Virus record (IMG/VR): IMGVR_UViG_3300020810_000992
Coordinates: 21,300-85,299 of that record
Reading direction: 5' to 3' (one strand)
Source: a virus
DNA: 64,000 nt
The position numbers and the translations under genes were made by a program. This document shows, piece by piece, positions 29,721 to 38,251 of this stretch (the first letter of the stretch is position 1; every line of letters begins with the position of its first letter). A model generated the notes under the pieces. That model worked only from the letters and a program-made list of their open reading frames with translations. It made no database searches and was not told where the DNA came from.

Positions 29721-30038
29721 TTGCAAAAACGAGGCGAATTTAATTTAACTGCAACACTGTACGACAAGCGAGGGCGTATTCTCGCTGTAGGCACAAACAG
29801 TTATTCAAAGAGTCATCCTTTGCAAGGTAAGTTTGCTGTTGAAGCAGGAAAGCCTGATGCAATATTCCTACATGCAGAAATTGATGCACTACGTAGATGT
29901 AAGGACTGGTCGTCGATTAGAAAGATTGTAATTGAGCGTTATGATATAAACGGTAATCCAAAACTTGCAAAACCATGTAAAGTGTGTCAACATGCAATTG
30001 AAAGCATAGGTATTCCAGAAATTGAATATACTGAGTAA
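29721..30038 (+). CDS. Cytidine-deaminase-fold protein
   Basis: 105 residues from a TTG start, preceded by AGGATAGGA. The zinc motif has the two parts of the deaminase fold: LHAEIDALRRC (His-Ala-Glu with the catalytic Glu) and AKPCKVCQHAI (P-C-x2-C). It is shorter than dCMP deaminase and closer to small nucleoside/tRNA-type deaminase-like proteins of marine phages. The likely reaction is hydrolytic deamination of a cytosine-type base or nucleotide; the substrate is unknown. It directly follows the tRNA cluster. Confidence 0.72.
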   Translation: MQKRGEFNLTATLYDKRGRILAVGTNSYSKSHPLQGKFAVEAGKPDAIFLHAEIDALRRCKDWSSIRKIVIERYDINGNPKLAKPCKVCQHAIESIGIPEIEYTE

Positions 30039-30057
30039 ATTCTAAATACAAATCAGG

Positions 30058-30086
30058 TTGACAATCTTAACTAATGGTGCTACACT
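30058..30086 (+). promoter_or_regulatory. Sigma70-type promoter
   Basis: TTGACA (30058-30063), 17 bp, TACACT (30081-30086), 27 bp upstream of the DNA ligase gene. Confidence 0.75.
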
Positions 30087-30112
30087 ATATAAAATAAACA
30101 AGTGAGGCAAAT

Positions 30113-31420
30113 ATGAGAACACAACCACAAGATATTATCGCAAAGCTAGAAGCTGATAACAGTAAGTTAGCTAAACAAGCAATCTTACAAGAAGCACTTG
30201 ACGAAGGTGTTCCAGAGTTTTTTGAAGGCATTAAACTAGCACTTGATCCACTTGTAACATTTGGTGTTAAGAAAGTTCCAGAGCGTACAGACGTACTTAC
30301 AGGACAAGGATTGGATTGGAATTCATTCAAATATCTTGCTAATCAACTTATCAACCGTGAACTAACAGGACATGCGGCACGTGATGCTATTGAACTAGCA
30401 ATGAGCGTTGCAACTACAGAACAATGGAATGGATTTTATAGACGTATCTTAATCAAAGACCTACGTTGCGGTGTAAGTGAAAAGACTGTTAACAAAGTAG
30501 TGCCAGGTTGTGTTCCTGTGTTCACTTGTGCTCTTGCACACGACTCAGCTAACCATGAAAAGAAAATGGTTGGTAAGAAACAGATTGAAATCAAACTAGA
30601 CGGTGTTCGTGTACTAGCAGTATGTCGTGATGGCAAAGTAGAATTGTTTAGTCGTAACGGCAAACAGTTTCATAACTTCCCTCATATTATTGCAGAGATT
30701 GAAGAAGTATTAGCAACTAAGCCTGCACCATATGACTGTGTGCTAGACGGTGAAGTAATGAGTGCTAACTTTCAAGATCTAATGAAGCAGGTACATCGTA
30801 AAGATAATGTACAAAGTGAAGATGCTGTTCTACACTTGTTTGATTTTATTCCACTAGAAGATTTCCAAAAAGGTGTATGGAATAAGCCACAAACTTATCG
30901 TAGTAACTTAGTCAAGTATTGGGTACTAGAAAATGAAAGCGTTTTAAAGCACGTACAAGCGTTGGACTGGGAAGAGGTAGACCTTAGTACTCCCGAAGGT
31001 GAACAACGCTTTGTAGAGCTTAATAAAGCGGCTGTAGACGGTGGTTACGAAGGTGTAATGATCAAAGACGTTGATGCACCCTATGAGTGCAAGCGGACTC
31101 ATGCTTGGCTCAAAGCCAAACCATTTATTGAAGTAACACTTTCTGTTACAGACGTAGAAGAAGGAACAGGAAGAAATGAAGGACGACTTGGGGCTCTTGT
31201 ATGCGCTGGGCAGGATGACGGGAAAGATATTAGGGTTAATGTCGGCAGTGGCTTTACGGATGATAACAGATCCACTTTTTGGACTGATCGCGATGCTCTG
31301 CTTGGTCAGTTGGTGGAAGTTCGCGCTGACGCAGTAACTCAAAACCAAGACGGTACTTACAGTTTGCGTTTCCCACGCTTTAAAACATTTAGAGGTTTCG
31401 AGGTTGGAGAAAAAATTTAA
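30113..31420 (+). CDS. ATP-dependent DNA ligase
   Basis: 435 residues. The nucleotidyltransferase motif I reads IKLDGVR with adenylated Lys161. Motif III-like DCVLDGEVMS, motif IV GGYEGVMIKD and motif V AWLKAKP follow, then a C-terminal OB fold. An N-terminal helical domain (1-150) is of the T4 gp30 type. It seals nicks during replication and repair, consistent with the T4-like replication genes in the window. It has its own sigma70-type promoter. Confidence 0.92.
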   Translation: MRTQPQDIIAKLEADNSKLAKQAILQEALDEGVPEFFEGIKLALDPLVTFGVKKVPERTDVLTGQGLDWNSFKYLANQLINRELTGHAARDAIELAMSVATTEQWNGFYRRILIKDLRCGVSEKTVNKVVPGCVPVFTCALAHDSANHEKKMVGKKQIEIKLDGVRVLAVCRDGKVELFSRNGKQFHNFPHIIAEIEEVLATKPAPYDCVLDGEVMSANFQDLMKQVHRKDNVQSEDAVLHLFDFIPLEDFQKGVWNKPQTYRSNLVKYWVLENESVLKHVQALDWEEVDLSTPEGEQRFVELNKAAVDGGYEGVMIKDVDAPYECKRTHAWLKAKPFIEVTLSVTDVEEGTGRNEGRLGALVCAGQDDGKDIRVNVGSGFTDDNRSTFWTDRDALLGQLVEVRADAVTQNQDGTYSLRFPRFKTFRGFEVGEKI

Positions 31421-31421
31421 G

Positions 31422-32105
31422 ATGGAAATAGAATTTATTTGTGGCGACCAGCATGTTTTAAAATATTTTCCTATTCGACCAGCTAAAGAAGTATTGCCCG
31501 AATGGTACAGTAAATTAAAAGCAAACGACCCTACTATTGCAAAATGTGTGCCTGTAAGAGATATGATTACATCAGGATACATTATTCCTAACGCTTACGA
31601 ACAGGCAGTAGGAGTAGAATTTGATGGTGAAGTTGATCAAGTAGGTAGAATTTATCCCGTAGAACGTATTGGCGAATTTTATACAGTACTAGATCATATG
31701 ACAGACCCAAACGCCGGACATACACATGATCAGTGTCCTGTTGATATAAAAGGTAAGAAAAAAGGTTATTTCAAAATTAATCTTCCTTGGCGTATTAAGA
31801 CTCCAAAAGGTTATAGTTGTTTGTTTGTACAACCGTTTTATCAATTTCAAGATGACATTACTGTTATGCCAGGTATAATTGATACAGACGAATTTGATTT
31901 ATCAATGATTAACTTTCCGTGTTATCTAAATGATGTAGAAGCATTTTTAAAACCTGGACGTCCATTAGTACAAGTTATTCCATTTAAAAGAGATAATTGG
32001 ACACATAGTTTAAAATTTGAAGAGCCTACTAAGTCTAGCAAAATGAATTTTTTCTTACATAATATGTACAAAAGAGCATTTCATAACAAAAAACGATTCG
32101 AATAG
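31422..32105 (+). CDS. DUF6065-like phage protein
   Basis: 227 residues from ATG 31422, with GGAGA before it; a TTG at 31404 is possible. The features IRPAKEVLPEWYSKLK near the start, CVPVRDMITSGYIIP, the INLPWRIKTPKGYSCLFVQPFY centre and VQVIPFKRDNW near the end match a family of proteins found in T4-like phages (DUF6065), with no known function. It is probably a compact beta-rich globular protein. It follows the ligase after one base. Confidence 0.65.
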   Translation: MEIEFICGDQHVLKYFPIRPAKEVLPEWYSKLKANDPTIAKCVPVRDMITSGYIIPNAYEQAVGVEFDGEVDQVGRIYPVERIGEFYTVLDHMTDPNAGHTHDQCPVDIKGKKKGYFKINLPWRIKTPKGYSCLFVQPFYQFQDDITVMPGIIDTDEFDLSMINFPCYLNDVEAFLKPGRPLVQVIPFKRDNWTHSLKFEEPTKSSKMNFFLHNMYKRAFHNKKRFE

Positions 32106-32115
32106 TCAAATTAGG

Positions 32116-32144
32116 TTGACTTTTTAATAAGTTACATATATAAT
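32116..32144 (+). promoter_or_regulatory. Sigma70-type promoter
   Basis: TTGACT (32116-32121), 17 bp, TATAAT (32139-32144). Drives the gene at 32174, whose ribosome-binding site AGGAG follows at 32160. Confidence 0.78.
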
Positions 32145-32173
32145 AAAGCATTAACAGTTAGGAGACTTATGGC

Positions 32174-33481
32174 ATGGCTACTGCAAAATCAATTTTACAA
32201 AAACCCAAAAAGAAAGTTGTACGTGGAGCTCCACGTATTAGACGAGGGTCAAAAATTTCATCTCCTAGTTGGGAAGGTTGGGAAGAATGGACAGGCGAAC
32301 AGATCCATCGCCATAGAGAATTTTGCCGTGCTTTTTATTATGAAAACTTTAAGCCTGTTGACTTATATCAAGCAATATTTAAGTGGATGGAAACCAGTGG
32401 CGACTACACTAAAGAGCAAGTTAAGCAAGCAAAGTCTGCTCCTAATTATGTACTAAGCGTTACAGCAGGTACTGTCGCACATACATTACTAGATGGTGCT
32501 CCTGACTACAACGAAAAGGAAAACGCATACTGGGAAAGCCTTCCTGGTACAATGGGCAGTAAAAAGCCTGTAAGCGAGTTTTTGAAAAAACGAATTGAAG
32601 AAGCGATTGAAGTAGGTTCAAAAGTTGTAGAAGTTAAGAAGGAAGAAGAAAAAGAAAAGTCCAATGTATATGTTCCTACTATCCAAGAACGTATTAGAGA
32701 ACAAGTTGGACTTCAGATGGAAGCAATCGACGAATGGCTAGATGGGTGGATACGAGACCCAAAGTCGTTTAATCCTAAGGGATTTGACTTTAAAACACAT
32801 TTCCAAAAAATGGCTGTTACACAAGCACATGCTAGAAAAATTGCGGCATTTTTTGATGGAGAAATTGCTGAATATACAGAATTACTAAATCCGCCAACTA
32901 AAGCAAAAATTGCAAAGATGGACGAACATGCTCAAGATATGTTACAGCAACTTAAAGAAGGGTATTCACATTTATCTAAAGATGATGTTAAAAAGATTCT
33001 TGAAGCATTAGAAAATATCCAACAAGCATGTCAACTAGTAGTTGATACTAGCAAAGCAACTCGTAAGACTAGAACACGTAAGCCAAAGAGTGCTGATAAA
33101 CTAGTTGAAAAACTCAAGTATCTTAAGGTTGATAATAAGTTTAGTCTTGCAAGTGTTAATCCTGTAGACGTTGTAGGTGCAAGCGAGCTTTGGGTGTTTA
33201 ATGTTAAAACACGTAAACTAGGCAAGTATGTTGCACAGAATATAGACCCAACAGGTAGTCGTCGTGCAGGAAGTGGGCTTAGTGTAAAAGGTACTACGAT
33301 TATTGGGTTCAATGAAGAATTGAGTGTGCAGAAAACGCTACGTAAGCCTGAAGAAAAAATTAAAGAATTTAAAGGTGCAGGAAAAGTTAAGTTACGTACA
33401 TTTTTAGAGGACATTAACGCTGTAGATATCAAACTCAACGGACGAATTAATACTGATACTATACTTCTCAAGGTAAGTTGA
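32174..33481 (+). CDS. Conserved phage hypothetical protein, 435 aa
   Basis: 435 residues. A basic, Lys-rich N-terminus (about 1-30) precedes a Trp-rich stretch (SWEGWEEWTGEQIHRHREFCR) and long helical segments with a Lys/Glu repeat (about 165-180). A second basic patch (KATRKTRTRKPK) sits near 300. The C-terminal 130 residues are beta-rich (DVVGASELWVFNVKTRKL). Basic clusters suggest binding to nucleic acid or virion scaffolding, but I recognise no family. The stop overlaps the next ORF region, and GATAAATA for the fibre genes begins at the stop codon. Confidence 0.6.
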   Translation: MATAKSILQKPKKKVVRGAPRIRRGSKISSPSWEGWEEWTGEQIHRHREFCRAFYYENFKPVDLYQAIFKWMETSGDYTKEQVKQAKSAPNYVLSVTAGTVAHTLLDGAPDYNEKENAYWESLPGTMGSKKPVSEFLKKRIEEAIEVGSKVVEVKKEEEKEKSNVYVPTIQERIREQVGLQMEAIDEWLDGWIRDPKSFNPKGFDFKTHFQKMAVTQAHARKIAAFFDGEIAEYTELLNPPTKAKIAKMDEHAQDMLQQLKEGYSHLSKDDVKKILEALENIQQACQLVVDTSKATRKTRTRKPKSADKLVEKLKYLKVDNKFSLASVNPVDVVGASELWVFNVKTRKLGKYVAQNIDPTGSRRAGSGLSVKGTTIIGFNEELSVQKTLRKPEEKIKEFKGAGKVKLRTFLEDINAVDIKLNGRINTDTILLKVS

Positions 33482-33487
33482 TAAATA
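33480..33487 (+). promoter_or_regulatory. Late-promoter-like box (GATAAATA)
   Basis: GATAAATA just before ATG 33493 of a fibre-like gene. The position so close to the start codon would give a very short leader. Confidence 0.4.
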
Positions 33488-33492
33488 CTTAC

Positions 33493-34560
33493 ATGAACCA
33501 GTTAGACAACATCAGAGAAGGTCTCGCACATCTTGGGTCAGCGATCGAGACTATTGCAAACACATCGGCCCCTGAAACTCCGCCTGCAACTGTAAACAGT
33601 ATTAGCGGAAATGCAATTCATGGCGGTAAGATTACTCTGCTACGTAGTACTGGTATTAAAGACCTTGCTTCAAGAACATCATTACTAGTTGAAGACGATC
33701 AAATTACTGTAGGTACTGCCGACATTGATGAAATTGTAGGAGACCTTAATATTGAAGGCTCGTTGACAGTAGGCAGTGAACTTACTGTAAAAAAACTTTG
33801 TGTTGATGAACTTATTTCAACAGAGAAACGCACAACATCAATGGACTTTCAACCACAAAACGGATCATTAGATATGGTCGGAATTCAGTGGAGGAAAGAC
33901 GGAGAAAGTACAAAACAGATTGTTTGGAAAGGTAACGGATTCTATGTTAGTAACGATATTGATTTGCATAGAAAAGCTAAAATCCTAATTGACGATATTC
34001 CTGTACTAAGTGCAGACTCATTAGGTGTTACTATACAAAAAAGTAGTTTAACAGAAGTAGGCACATTAAGCAATTTACGTACAGAAGGCGATGTAAACAT
34101 CGACAACTTTGTACTCTATGATAGCGGAATGATGCGCTTTTCAATCGGGTGCGAAGCACCTAATGGACAACTAAGTGTAGCAAGCAATGAAGCAGAGTTT
34201 GTTGTTGATCCTGAGTTTGATCATGTAAGAGTAGGAACTTATACTACAAGCAAACTAAGTATTATTACAGATAATCAAGACCGTATTATCATTGGACAAA
34301 ACGGTGGTATCGAATTAAAAGGAACTGTAGGTATTAATGTACAGTATCCCGGAACTGATGTTGATTTACAAGTTAATGGTCCTGTAAGAATTCAAGATAA
34401 AAAAATTGGTGTTGCTTCTGAAATTCCTACAACAGGAAACTTCAATAAAGGTGATTTATTATATAACACCAATCCTCAAGCTGGCGGCTGGGTTGGATGG
34501 ATTTGTATTGAGGGTGGCACACCCGGAAGCTGGAAAGCATTTGGAGCGATACAAGAATGA
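33493..34560 (+). CDS. Tail-fibre/baseplate-type structural protein
   Basis: 355 residues from ATG 33493 (an in-frame TTG at 33478 is possible but would sit on the late box). A helical N-terminus (MNQLDNIREGLAHLGSAIETI) is followed by repeated beta-strand units with the DLNIEGSLTVGSELTVKKL pattern typical of triple-helical fibres. The end GWVGWICIEGGTPGSWKAFG is shared with the next gene (VGWICVQTGAPGQWQPFG), a conserved C-terminal capping motif. It is probably a virion protein; the exact role is unknown. Confidence 0.72.
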   Translation: MNQLDNIREGLAHLGSAIETIANTSAPETPPATVNSISGNAIHGGKITLLRSTGIKDLASRTSLLVEDDQITVGTADIDEIVGDLNIEGSLTVGSELTVKKLCVDELISTEKRTTSMDFQPQNGSLDMVGIQWRKDGESTKQIVWKGNGFYVSNDIDLHRKAKILIDDIPVLSADSLGVTIQKSSLTEVGTLSNLRTEGDVNIDNFVLYDSGMMRFSIGCEAPNGQLSVASNEAEFVVDPEFDHVRVGTYTTSKLSIITDNQDRIIIGQNGGIELKGTVGINVQYPGTDVDLQVNGPVRIQDKKIGVASEIPTTGNFNKGDLLYNTNPQAGGWVGWICIEGGTPGSWKAFGAIQE

Positions 34561-34964
34561 AACTAGTACACGATATAAATGCACAAGCAGTAGGTTCTAT
34601 TAAAAATGGATTAAATGCATTAAGCAATGCTCTATTAGAAATTAATTCAATTGTAGGTGATTCTACATCACGTATATATGTTGACAACGGTGTGCTACGT
34701 ATTAACGGTATAGCTACACATTCGGAAAAATTAGGTATAGGTGTTAGCAAGGTATCTGATGGAGTATGCCTTGAAACATCTGGTGCTGTTAAATTTCAAG
34801 GAAAGAAATTTGAAGTAGGTAACAGTATTCCTACACACGGAATTTATAATACAGGAGACATTGTATGGCACGATACTCCTAAACCAAATGGTAATGTAGG
34901 ATGGATATGTGTACAAACAGGAGCTCCAGGCCAATGGCAACCATTTGGTAACATTGGAGCCTAG
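34557..34964 (+). CDS. Short fibre-like structural protein (paralogue of previous)
   Basis: 135 residues, overlapping the previous stop by ATGA. Helical N-terminus (LNALSNALLEI), a few fibre strands, then FQGKKFEVGNSIPTHGIYNTGDI and the capping motif VGWICVQTGAPGQW seen in the larger upstream protein. This suggests duplication with loss of the repeat region, or a partner that forms a hetero-fibre. Confidence 0.65.
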   Translation: MKLVHDINAQAVGSIKNGLNALSNALLEINSIVGDSTSRIYVDNGVLRINGIATHSEKLGIGVSKVSDGVCLETSGAVKFQGKKFEVGNSIPTHGIYNTGDIVWHDTPKPNGNVGWICVQTGAPGQWQPFGNIGA

Positions 34965-34966
34965 TA

Positions 34967-35299
34967 TTGTTTAAACATTTTAAAAGGCTTTCCTCATTTT
35001 GGATATGGGTTGGAAGAATTGCGCCAATGGCAATGTTAACAGCTATAGGCATAAGTTATGCATTTGACCTTATTACTCTAATAGATCACTTATTGTTTGC
35101 AACGTTAATTGTTTTTGCAATATTTGCATTTGCATGGTGGTGGTGGACTATGGATACTGTTAAAGCACTTTTTACAATGTTTAGTACTGCAACAGAAAGA
35201 TTTAATGAAGTAATGACAGAGCTTAAAAGTTTAAAGTTGGATGTTAAAGATGCTAATAATAGGCAACGGAACAAGTCGACAGACAGTAAATCTAAATAA
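34967..35299 (+). CDS. Membrane protein with coiled-coil tail, 110 aa
   Basis: 110 residues from a TTG start. Two transmembrane helices (about 12-35 and 42-62, the latter ending AFAWWWW) are followed by a soluble amphipathic helix and a Lys-rich, disordered end. No family is recognised; the layout could be a holin or an inner-membrane factor. Its 3' end overlaps the next gene by 59 bp. Confidence 0.5.
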   Translation: MFKHFKRLSSFWIWVGRIAPMAMLTAIGISYAFDLITLIDHLLFATLIVFAIFAFAWWWWTMDTVKALFTMFSTATERFNEVMTELKSLKLDVKDANNRQRNKSTDSKSK

Positions 35300-35819
35300 T
35301 ATTTACGGTACTGAGAAAATCGGATGCAATGCAATCTTTCGAGATGTATATACCGATTATCTAGTTTGCTGTGACAAACGGATGGTAACACAAGCTATTG
35401 CACACGGACATCCCGATATATACACTAGACAACGTTGGGCACACGATTTTAACAGTGACAGTGTACATTCACTTCCAGACTTAATAGAACATGGAAAAGA
35501 ACGAAAGGACGACCCCTTTCATTGGGGTAGCGGTCCATATGCAATATTACTTGGCGCTACTATGGATACTAATATTCAAATAGTTGGATTTGATCTATAC
35601 GGCATAAACGGTAAAGTAAATAATATATACAGTGATACATCAGGATACAGTCCTAGTAACACTACAGCAGTAGACCCAAGCTACTGGGAATACCAAATTT
35701 CAAAAGTATTCAACTGGTTTCCTAATACACACTTCAGAATATATAACACAGAAGATTGGTTACTTCCAAAAAGTTGGAATTTGACTAATGTTTCACTTGA
35801 CAAGTTGAGTAATTTATAA
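35241..35819 (+). CDS. Hypothetical protein, Rossmann-like (possible glycan-related)
   Basis: 192 residues from ATG 35241 or 35250. The start LIIGNGTSRQ has a Gly-rich beta-turn-helix like that of nucleotide-binding DUF115 or sialyltransferase-type proteins. A later IQIVGFDLYG strand and HWGSGPYAILLGA helix would fit such a fold. The assignment is only by pattern. It neighbours a glycosyltransferase at 36355. TTGACA of the next promoter starts inside its last codons. Confidence 0.45.
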   Translation: MLKMLIIGNGTSRQTVNLNNIYGTEKIGCNAIFRDVYTDYLVCCDKRMVTQAIAHGHPDIYTRQRWAHDFNSDSVHSLPDLIEHGKERKDDPFHWGSGPYAILLGATMDTNIQIVGFDLYGINGKVNNIYSDTSGYSPSNTTAVDPSYWEYQISKVFNWFPNTHFRIYNTEDWLLPKSWNLTNVSLDKLSNL

Positions 35820-35825
35820 TATAAT
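35797..35825 (+). promoter_or_regulatory. Consensus sigma70-type promoter
   Basis: TTGACA (35797-35802), 17 bp, TATAAT (35820-35825). Drives queD, with a leader of about 70 nt. Confidence 0.82.
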
Positions 35826-35849
35826 AAGTAGTATTAATAAACAAGGACT

Positions 35850-35878
35850 TGGCGTCAACCCTTCTAATTCTGCCGCCA
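35850..35878 (+). promoter_or_regulatory. Hairpin in the queD leader
   Basis: TGGCG (35850-35854) pairs with CGCCA (35874-35878) around a 19-nt loop. It lies between the queD promoter and its AGGAGA ribosome-binding site. I see no match to a known preQ1 riboswitch, so its role is unknown. Confidence 0.4.
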
Positions 35879-35900
35879 CATATTTAATAGGAGAAAATAT

Positions 35901-36350
35901 ATGGCAAGACATCTAAGTACAAAACACTACGGACACAACATTGGCTTATCGGCAGTGTTCCGTCAACCTAACGCAGATCACTCACACTGTCATTTGCTAC
36001 ATGGTTATAGTCTAGCATTTACATTTACATTCGGATGTGATGAACTAGACAATAAAAACTGGGCAGTTGACTTTGGTGGACTAAAACCTTTAAAGGCTTG
36101 GTTAGAAGATAGTTTCGATCACAAAGTAGCAGTTGATGTTAATGATCCTCACATGGATACATTAAAAGATCTTGAAGAAAAGGGTCTAGCAGAACTACGT
36201 ATCTTTGACGGCGTTGGTGCAGAAAAATTTGCAGAACATGCATTTAATTTTGCAGACAAACTAATCCGCGAAAAGACAAACAATCGTTGTTATTGTGTAA
36301 GAGTAGAATGTGCCGAACACGGCGCCAACTCAGCTATCTACGAGGTATAA
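35901..36350 (+). CDS. queD: QueD-like 6-carboxy-tetrahydropterin synthase
   Basis: 149 residues. Core motifs: GHNIGLSAVF, HSHCHLLHGYSLAF (expected catalytic Cys30 and zinc His34), DFGGLKPLKAWLEDSFDHKV and the final CAEHGANSAIYE with catalytic Glu. The family makes the queuosine precursor from dihydroneopterin triphosphate. In cellular enzymes the zinc motif is H-x-H; here the second His is Tyr36. Phages use this pathway for 7-deazaguanine DNA modification or for queuosine. No other que gene is in the window. Confidence 0.85.
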   Translation: MARHLSTKHYGHNIGLSAVFRQPNADHSHCHLLHGYSLAFTFTFGCDELDNKNWAVDFGGLKPLKAWLEDSFDHKVAVDVNDPHMDTLKDLEEKGLAELRIFDGVGAEKFAEHAFNFADKLIREKTNNRCYCVRVECAEHGANSAIYEV

Positions 36351-36354
36351 TCAT

Positions 36355-37239
36355 TTGGTTAAGAAGTACATCGAAGGCGAGACTAAAGACGATCGTAAGG
36401 CTCGTAAAGAAGCTGAAAAATTACGTAAAGAACAGGAGAAGACGCAGAAAAGTGTCCAACCTGTTCAAGATTTGCCGCAGAAAAATGCGGAACCTCAACC
36501 CGTTGTACAAATACCAAACGAACTAAAAGATACTAAAACATACGTTGTTTGTCTTAAACATGGATCAAAGTATAGTTCAGAATACGTAAACAAACTCTAT
36601 AATATGGTAAAACGACACACTACGTTGCCATATGAGTTTGTTTGTTTTACAGATGATGTACGAGGAATAGACTCACATATCCGTACAATTAATTTACAAC
36701 AGATAGGTGTACATGGTTGGTGGTATAAAGTTATTTTCTTTGATAAAAATTTTCCGCTAAACGGAAATATCTTATATTTTGATTTAGATATTGTAATTAA
36801 TGCTAATATTGATAAACTGTTTATGCATAATATTGATGACTTTGTAATTTGTAGAGACTTTAATCGTTCTCTACGTAAAGACTGGGCCCAAATGAACAGT
36901 AGTATCTTTAGATTAAAATCAGGTAGTATGGGATATGTATACGATGATTTTGTAAAAGACCATGATATGATTATGCGTAGGTTACATGGAGATCAAGACT
37001 GGATTATGGCAAAAGTATATCCTGAAAAAGGAAAATGGAGTTACTGGCCTGATGAGTGGATTCAAAGTTATAAGTGGGAAATGCGAGATAGAGCCGATCT
37101 AGCAAAAATTGGTAACATACGAAATTTTACAAAGAAGGCAGAACCAAAAATTTTGCCTAAAACCTGTGTTGCTGTATTTCATGGTGAACCTCATCCGCAT
37201 CAGTGTGAAGATGATTGGGTTAAGGAGAACTGGAAATAA
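36355..37239 (+). CDS. Glycosyltransferase, DxD type
   Basis: 294 residues from TTG 36355, with GAGG 9 bases upstream, chosen because the upstream ATGs lie inside queD. A charged helical N-terminus (about 1-40) precedes a GT-A fold: KTYVVCLKHGSKYSSEYVNKLYNM, FVCFTDD, LNGNILYFDLDIVI (the D-x-D metal motif at the end of a strand) and later GDQDWIMAKVYP. It resembles GT8- or capsule-type transferases. It probably glycosylates phage or host surface molecules. The start of the next gene overlaps its stop (TAATG). Confidence 0.78.
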   Translation: MVKKYIEGETKDDRKARKEAEKLRKEQEKTQKSVQPVQDLPQKNAEPQPVVQIPNELKDTKTYVVCLKHGSKYSSEYVNKLYNMVKRHTTLPYEFVCFTDDVRGIDSHIRTINLQQIGVHGWWYKVIFFDKNFPLNGNILYFDLDIVINANIDKLFMHNIDDFVICRDFNRSLRKDWAQMNSSIFRLKSGSMGYVYDDFVKDHDMIMRRLHGDQDWIMAKVYPEKGKWSYWPDEWIQSYKWEMRDRADLAKIGNIRNFTKKAEPKILPKTCVAVFHGEPHPHQCEDDWVKENWK

Positions 37240-37415
37240 TGTGGACTTTACTTATTGTTAGTATGGTATTTGCAACAGATGATACTATGGAACCTCGTGT
37301 AGCTGAATACGGCCGGTACGAAACTAAACAAGAATGTTTTGCTGAATGGTACAAGGTAAGTTCAGAATTTACACAAGGCGAAACAGCATGGTGTGAAGGA
37401 ATAGACAATGGATGA
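37239..37415 (+). CDS. Small exported or membrane-linked protein, 58 aa
   Basis: 58 residues from ATG 37239 in a TAATG overlap. Hydrophobic start (WTLLIVSMVFA) then a soluble part with two Cys (KQECFAEWYK, AWCEG), as in small periplasmic proteins. I recognise no family. The next gene begins inside its end (8-bp overlap). Confidence 0.5.
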   Translation: MWTLLIVSMVFATDDTMEPRVAEYGRYETKQECFAEWYKVSSEFTQGETAWCEGIDNG

Positions 37416-37548
37416 TTTGGATAACAAGGTAGACATTTGGGAACACCGAAATCTACAAGGCGAAGTCTGGGAACTACAGCGCAAACTTGAAAAACTTCGC
37501 GAAGAGTTTAACGAGTTTAAAAATAGGTTAACTGGCGATGGAAAATAA
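37408..37548 (+). CDS. Small coiled-coil protein, 46 aa
   Basis: 46 residues from ATG 37408. Almost entirely a charged amphipathic helix (WELQRKLEKLREEFNEFKNRL), suggesting oligomerisation. It overlaps the phosphomannomutase gene by 11 bp, which keeps the whole stretch in one coupled chain. The function is unknown. Confidence 0.45.
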   Translation: MDDLDNKVDIWEHRNLQGEVWELQRKLEKLREEFNEFKNRLTGDGK

Positions 37549-38251
37549 ATTTATATTTGATGTAGACGGCACATTAACCCCAAGCCGTCGTGGAATGGAT
37601 GCAGAGTTTCAAAATTTCTTTTTAGATTTTTGTTATGCTAACAAGGTTTACCTTATTACAGGAAGTGACAATCCTAAAACTGTAGAGCAAGTTGGTGAAG
37701 ATGTTGCTACAGCAGTACAGCGAATTTATAACTGTAGTGGAAATGATATATGGGAAGCCGGTGTTAACGTACACACTAGTGAATGGAATCTACCTGAAGA
37801 TCCTCATCAATGGTTATCAAAAATATTAAGTGAAAGTCAGTTTTCTTTAAGAACAGGCTTACACTTTGAACATCGTCCTGGTATGGTAAATTTTTCAATT
37901 GTAGGACGTAATGCTAACAACGAACAGCGTAAAATGTATGTTGCATGGGATGAAAAGTATAACGAGCGTAATAATATTGCAGGTCAGTTTAATGCTATCT
38001 TTCCAGAACTAGAAGCTCGTCCGGGAGGAGAAACAGGCATTGATATTGCCCCAAAAGGAGCGGATAAAAGCCAAATTGTAAAAGATTTTAGTACAACAGA
38101 TGTATTACATTTCTTTGGCGATCGGATGGACAAAGATGGTAATGATTATCCTTTGAAGAAAGTAATCATTGACAATGATCTAGGAATTTGCTATAATGTA
38201 AACAGTTGGTTAGAAACTTTTAAAATTTTGGAAAAGATACATTATGATTAA
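37538..38251 (+). CDS. Phosphomannomutase-like HAD enzyme
   Basis: 237 residues. HAD motif FIFDVDGTLTPSR with nucleophile Asp8 and acid/base Asp10, then LITGSDNPKTVEQVG, VNFSIVGRNAN in the cap and a late HFFGDRMDKDGND, which together match the alpha-PMM family found mostly in eukaryotes and some phages. The enzyme interconverts mannose-6- and mannose-1-phosphate, a step to GDP-mannose for glycans. It sits two genes downstream of a glycosyltransferase, supporting a glycan role. Confidence 0.85.
   Translation: MENKFIFDVDGTLTPSRRGMDAEFQNFFLDFCYANKVYLITGSDNPKTVEQVGEDVATAVQRIYNCSGNDIWEAGVNVHTSEWNLPEDPHQWLSKILSESQFSLRTGLHFEHRPGMVNFSIVGRNANNEQRKMYVAWDEKYNERNNIAGQFNAIFPELEARPGGETGIDIAPKGADKSQIVKDFSTTDVLHFFGDRMDKDGNDYPLKKVIIDNDLGICYNVNSWLETFKILEKIHYD

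Noticed and set aside
32169-32456. A 95-aa frame starting at ATG 32169, closer to the AGGAG
   Set aside because: It is out of frame with the 435-aa gene, and its product is hydrophobic-poor and low in any family features.
35820-35900. preQ1 riboswitch or a tRNA remnant upstream of queD
   Set aside because: Only one 5-bp stem; the CTTCTAA loop resembles an Arg anticodon loop, but the flanking stems do not pair and no acceptor or T arm exists.
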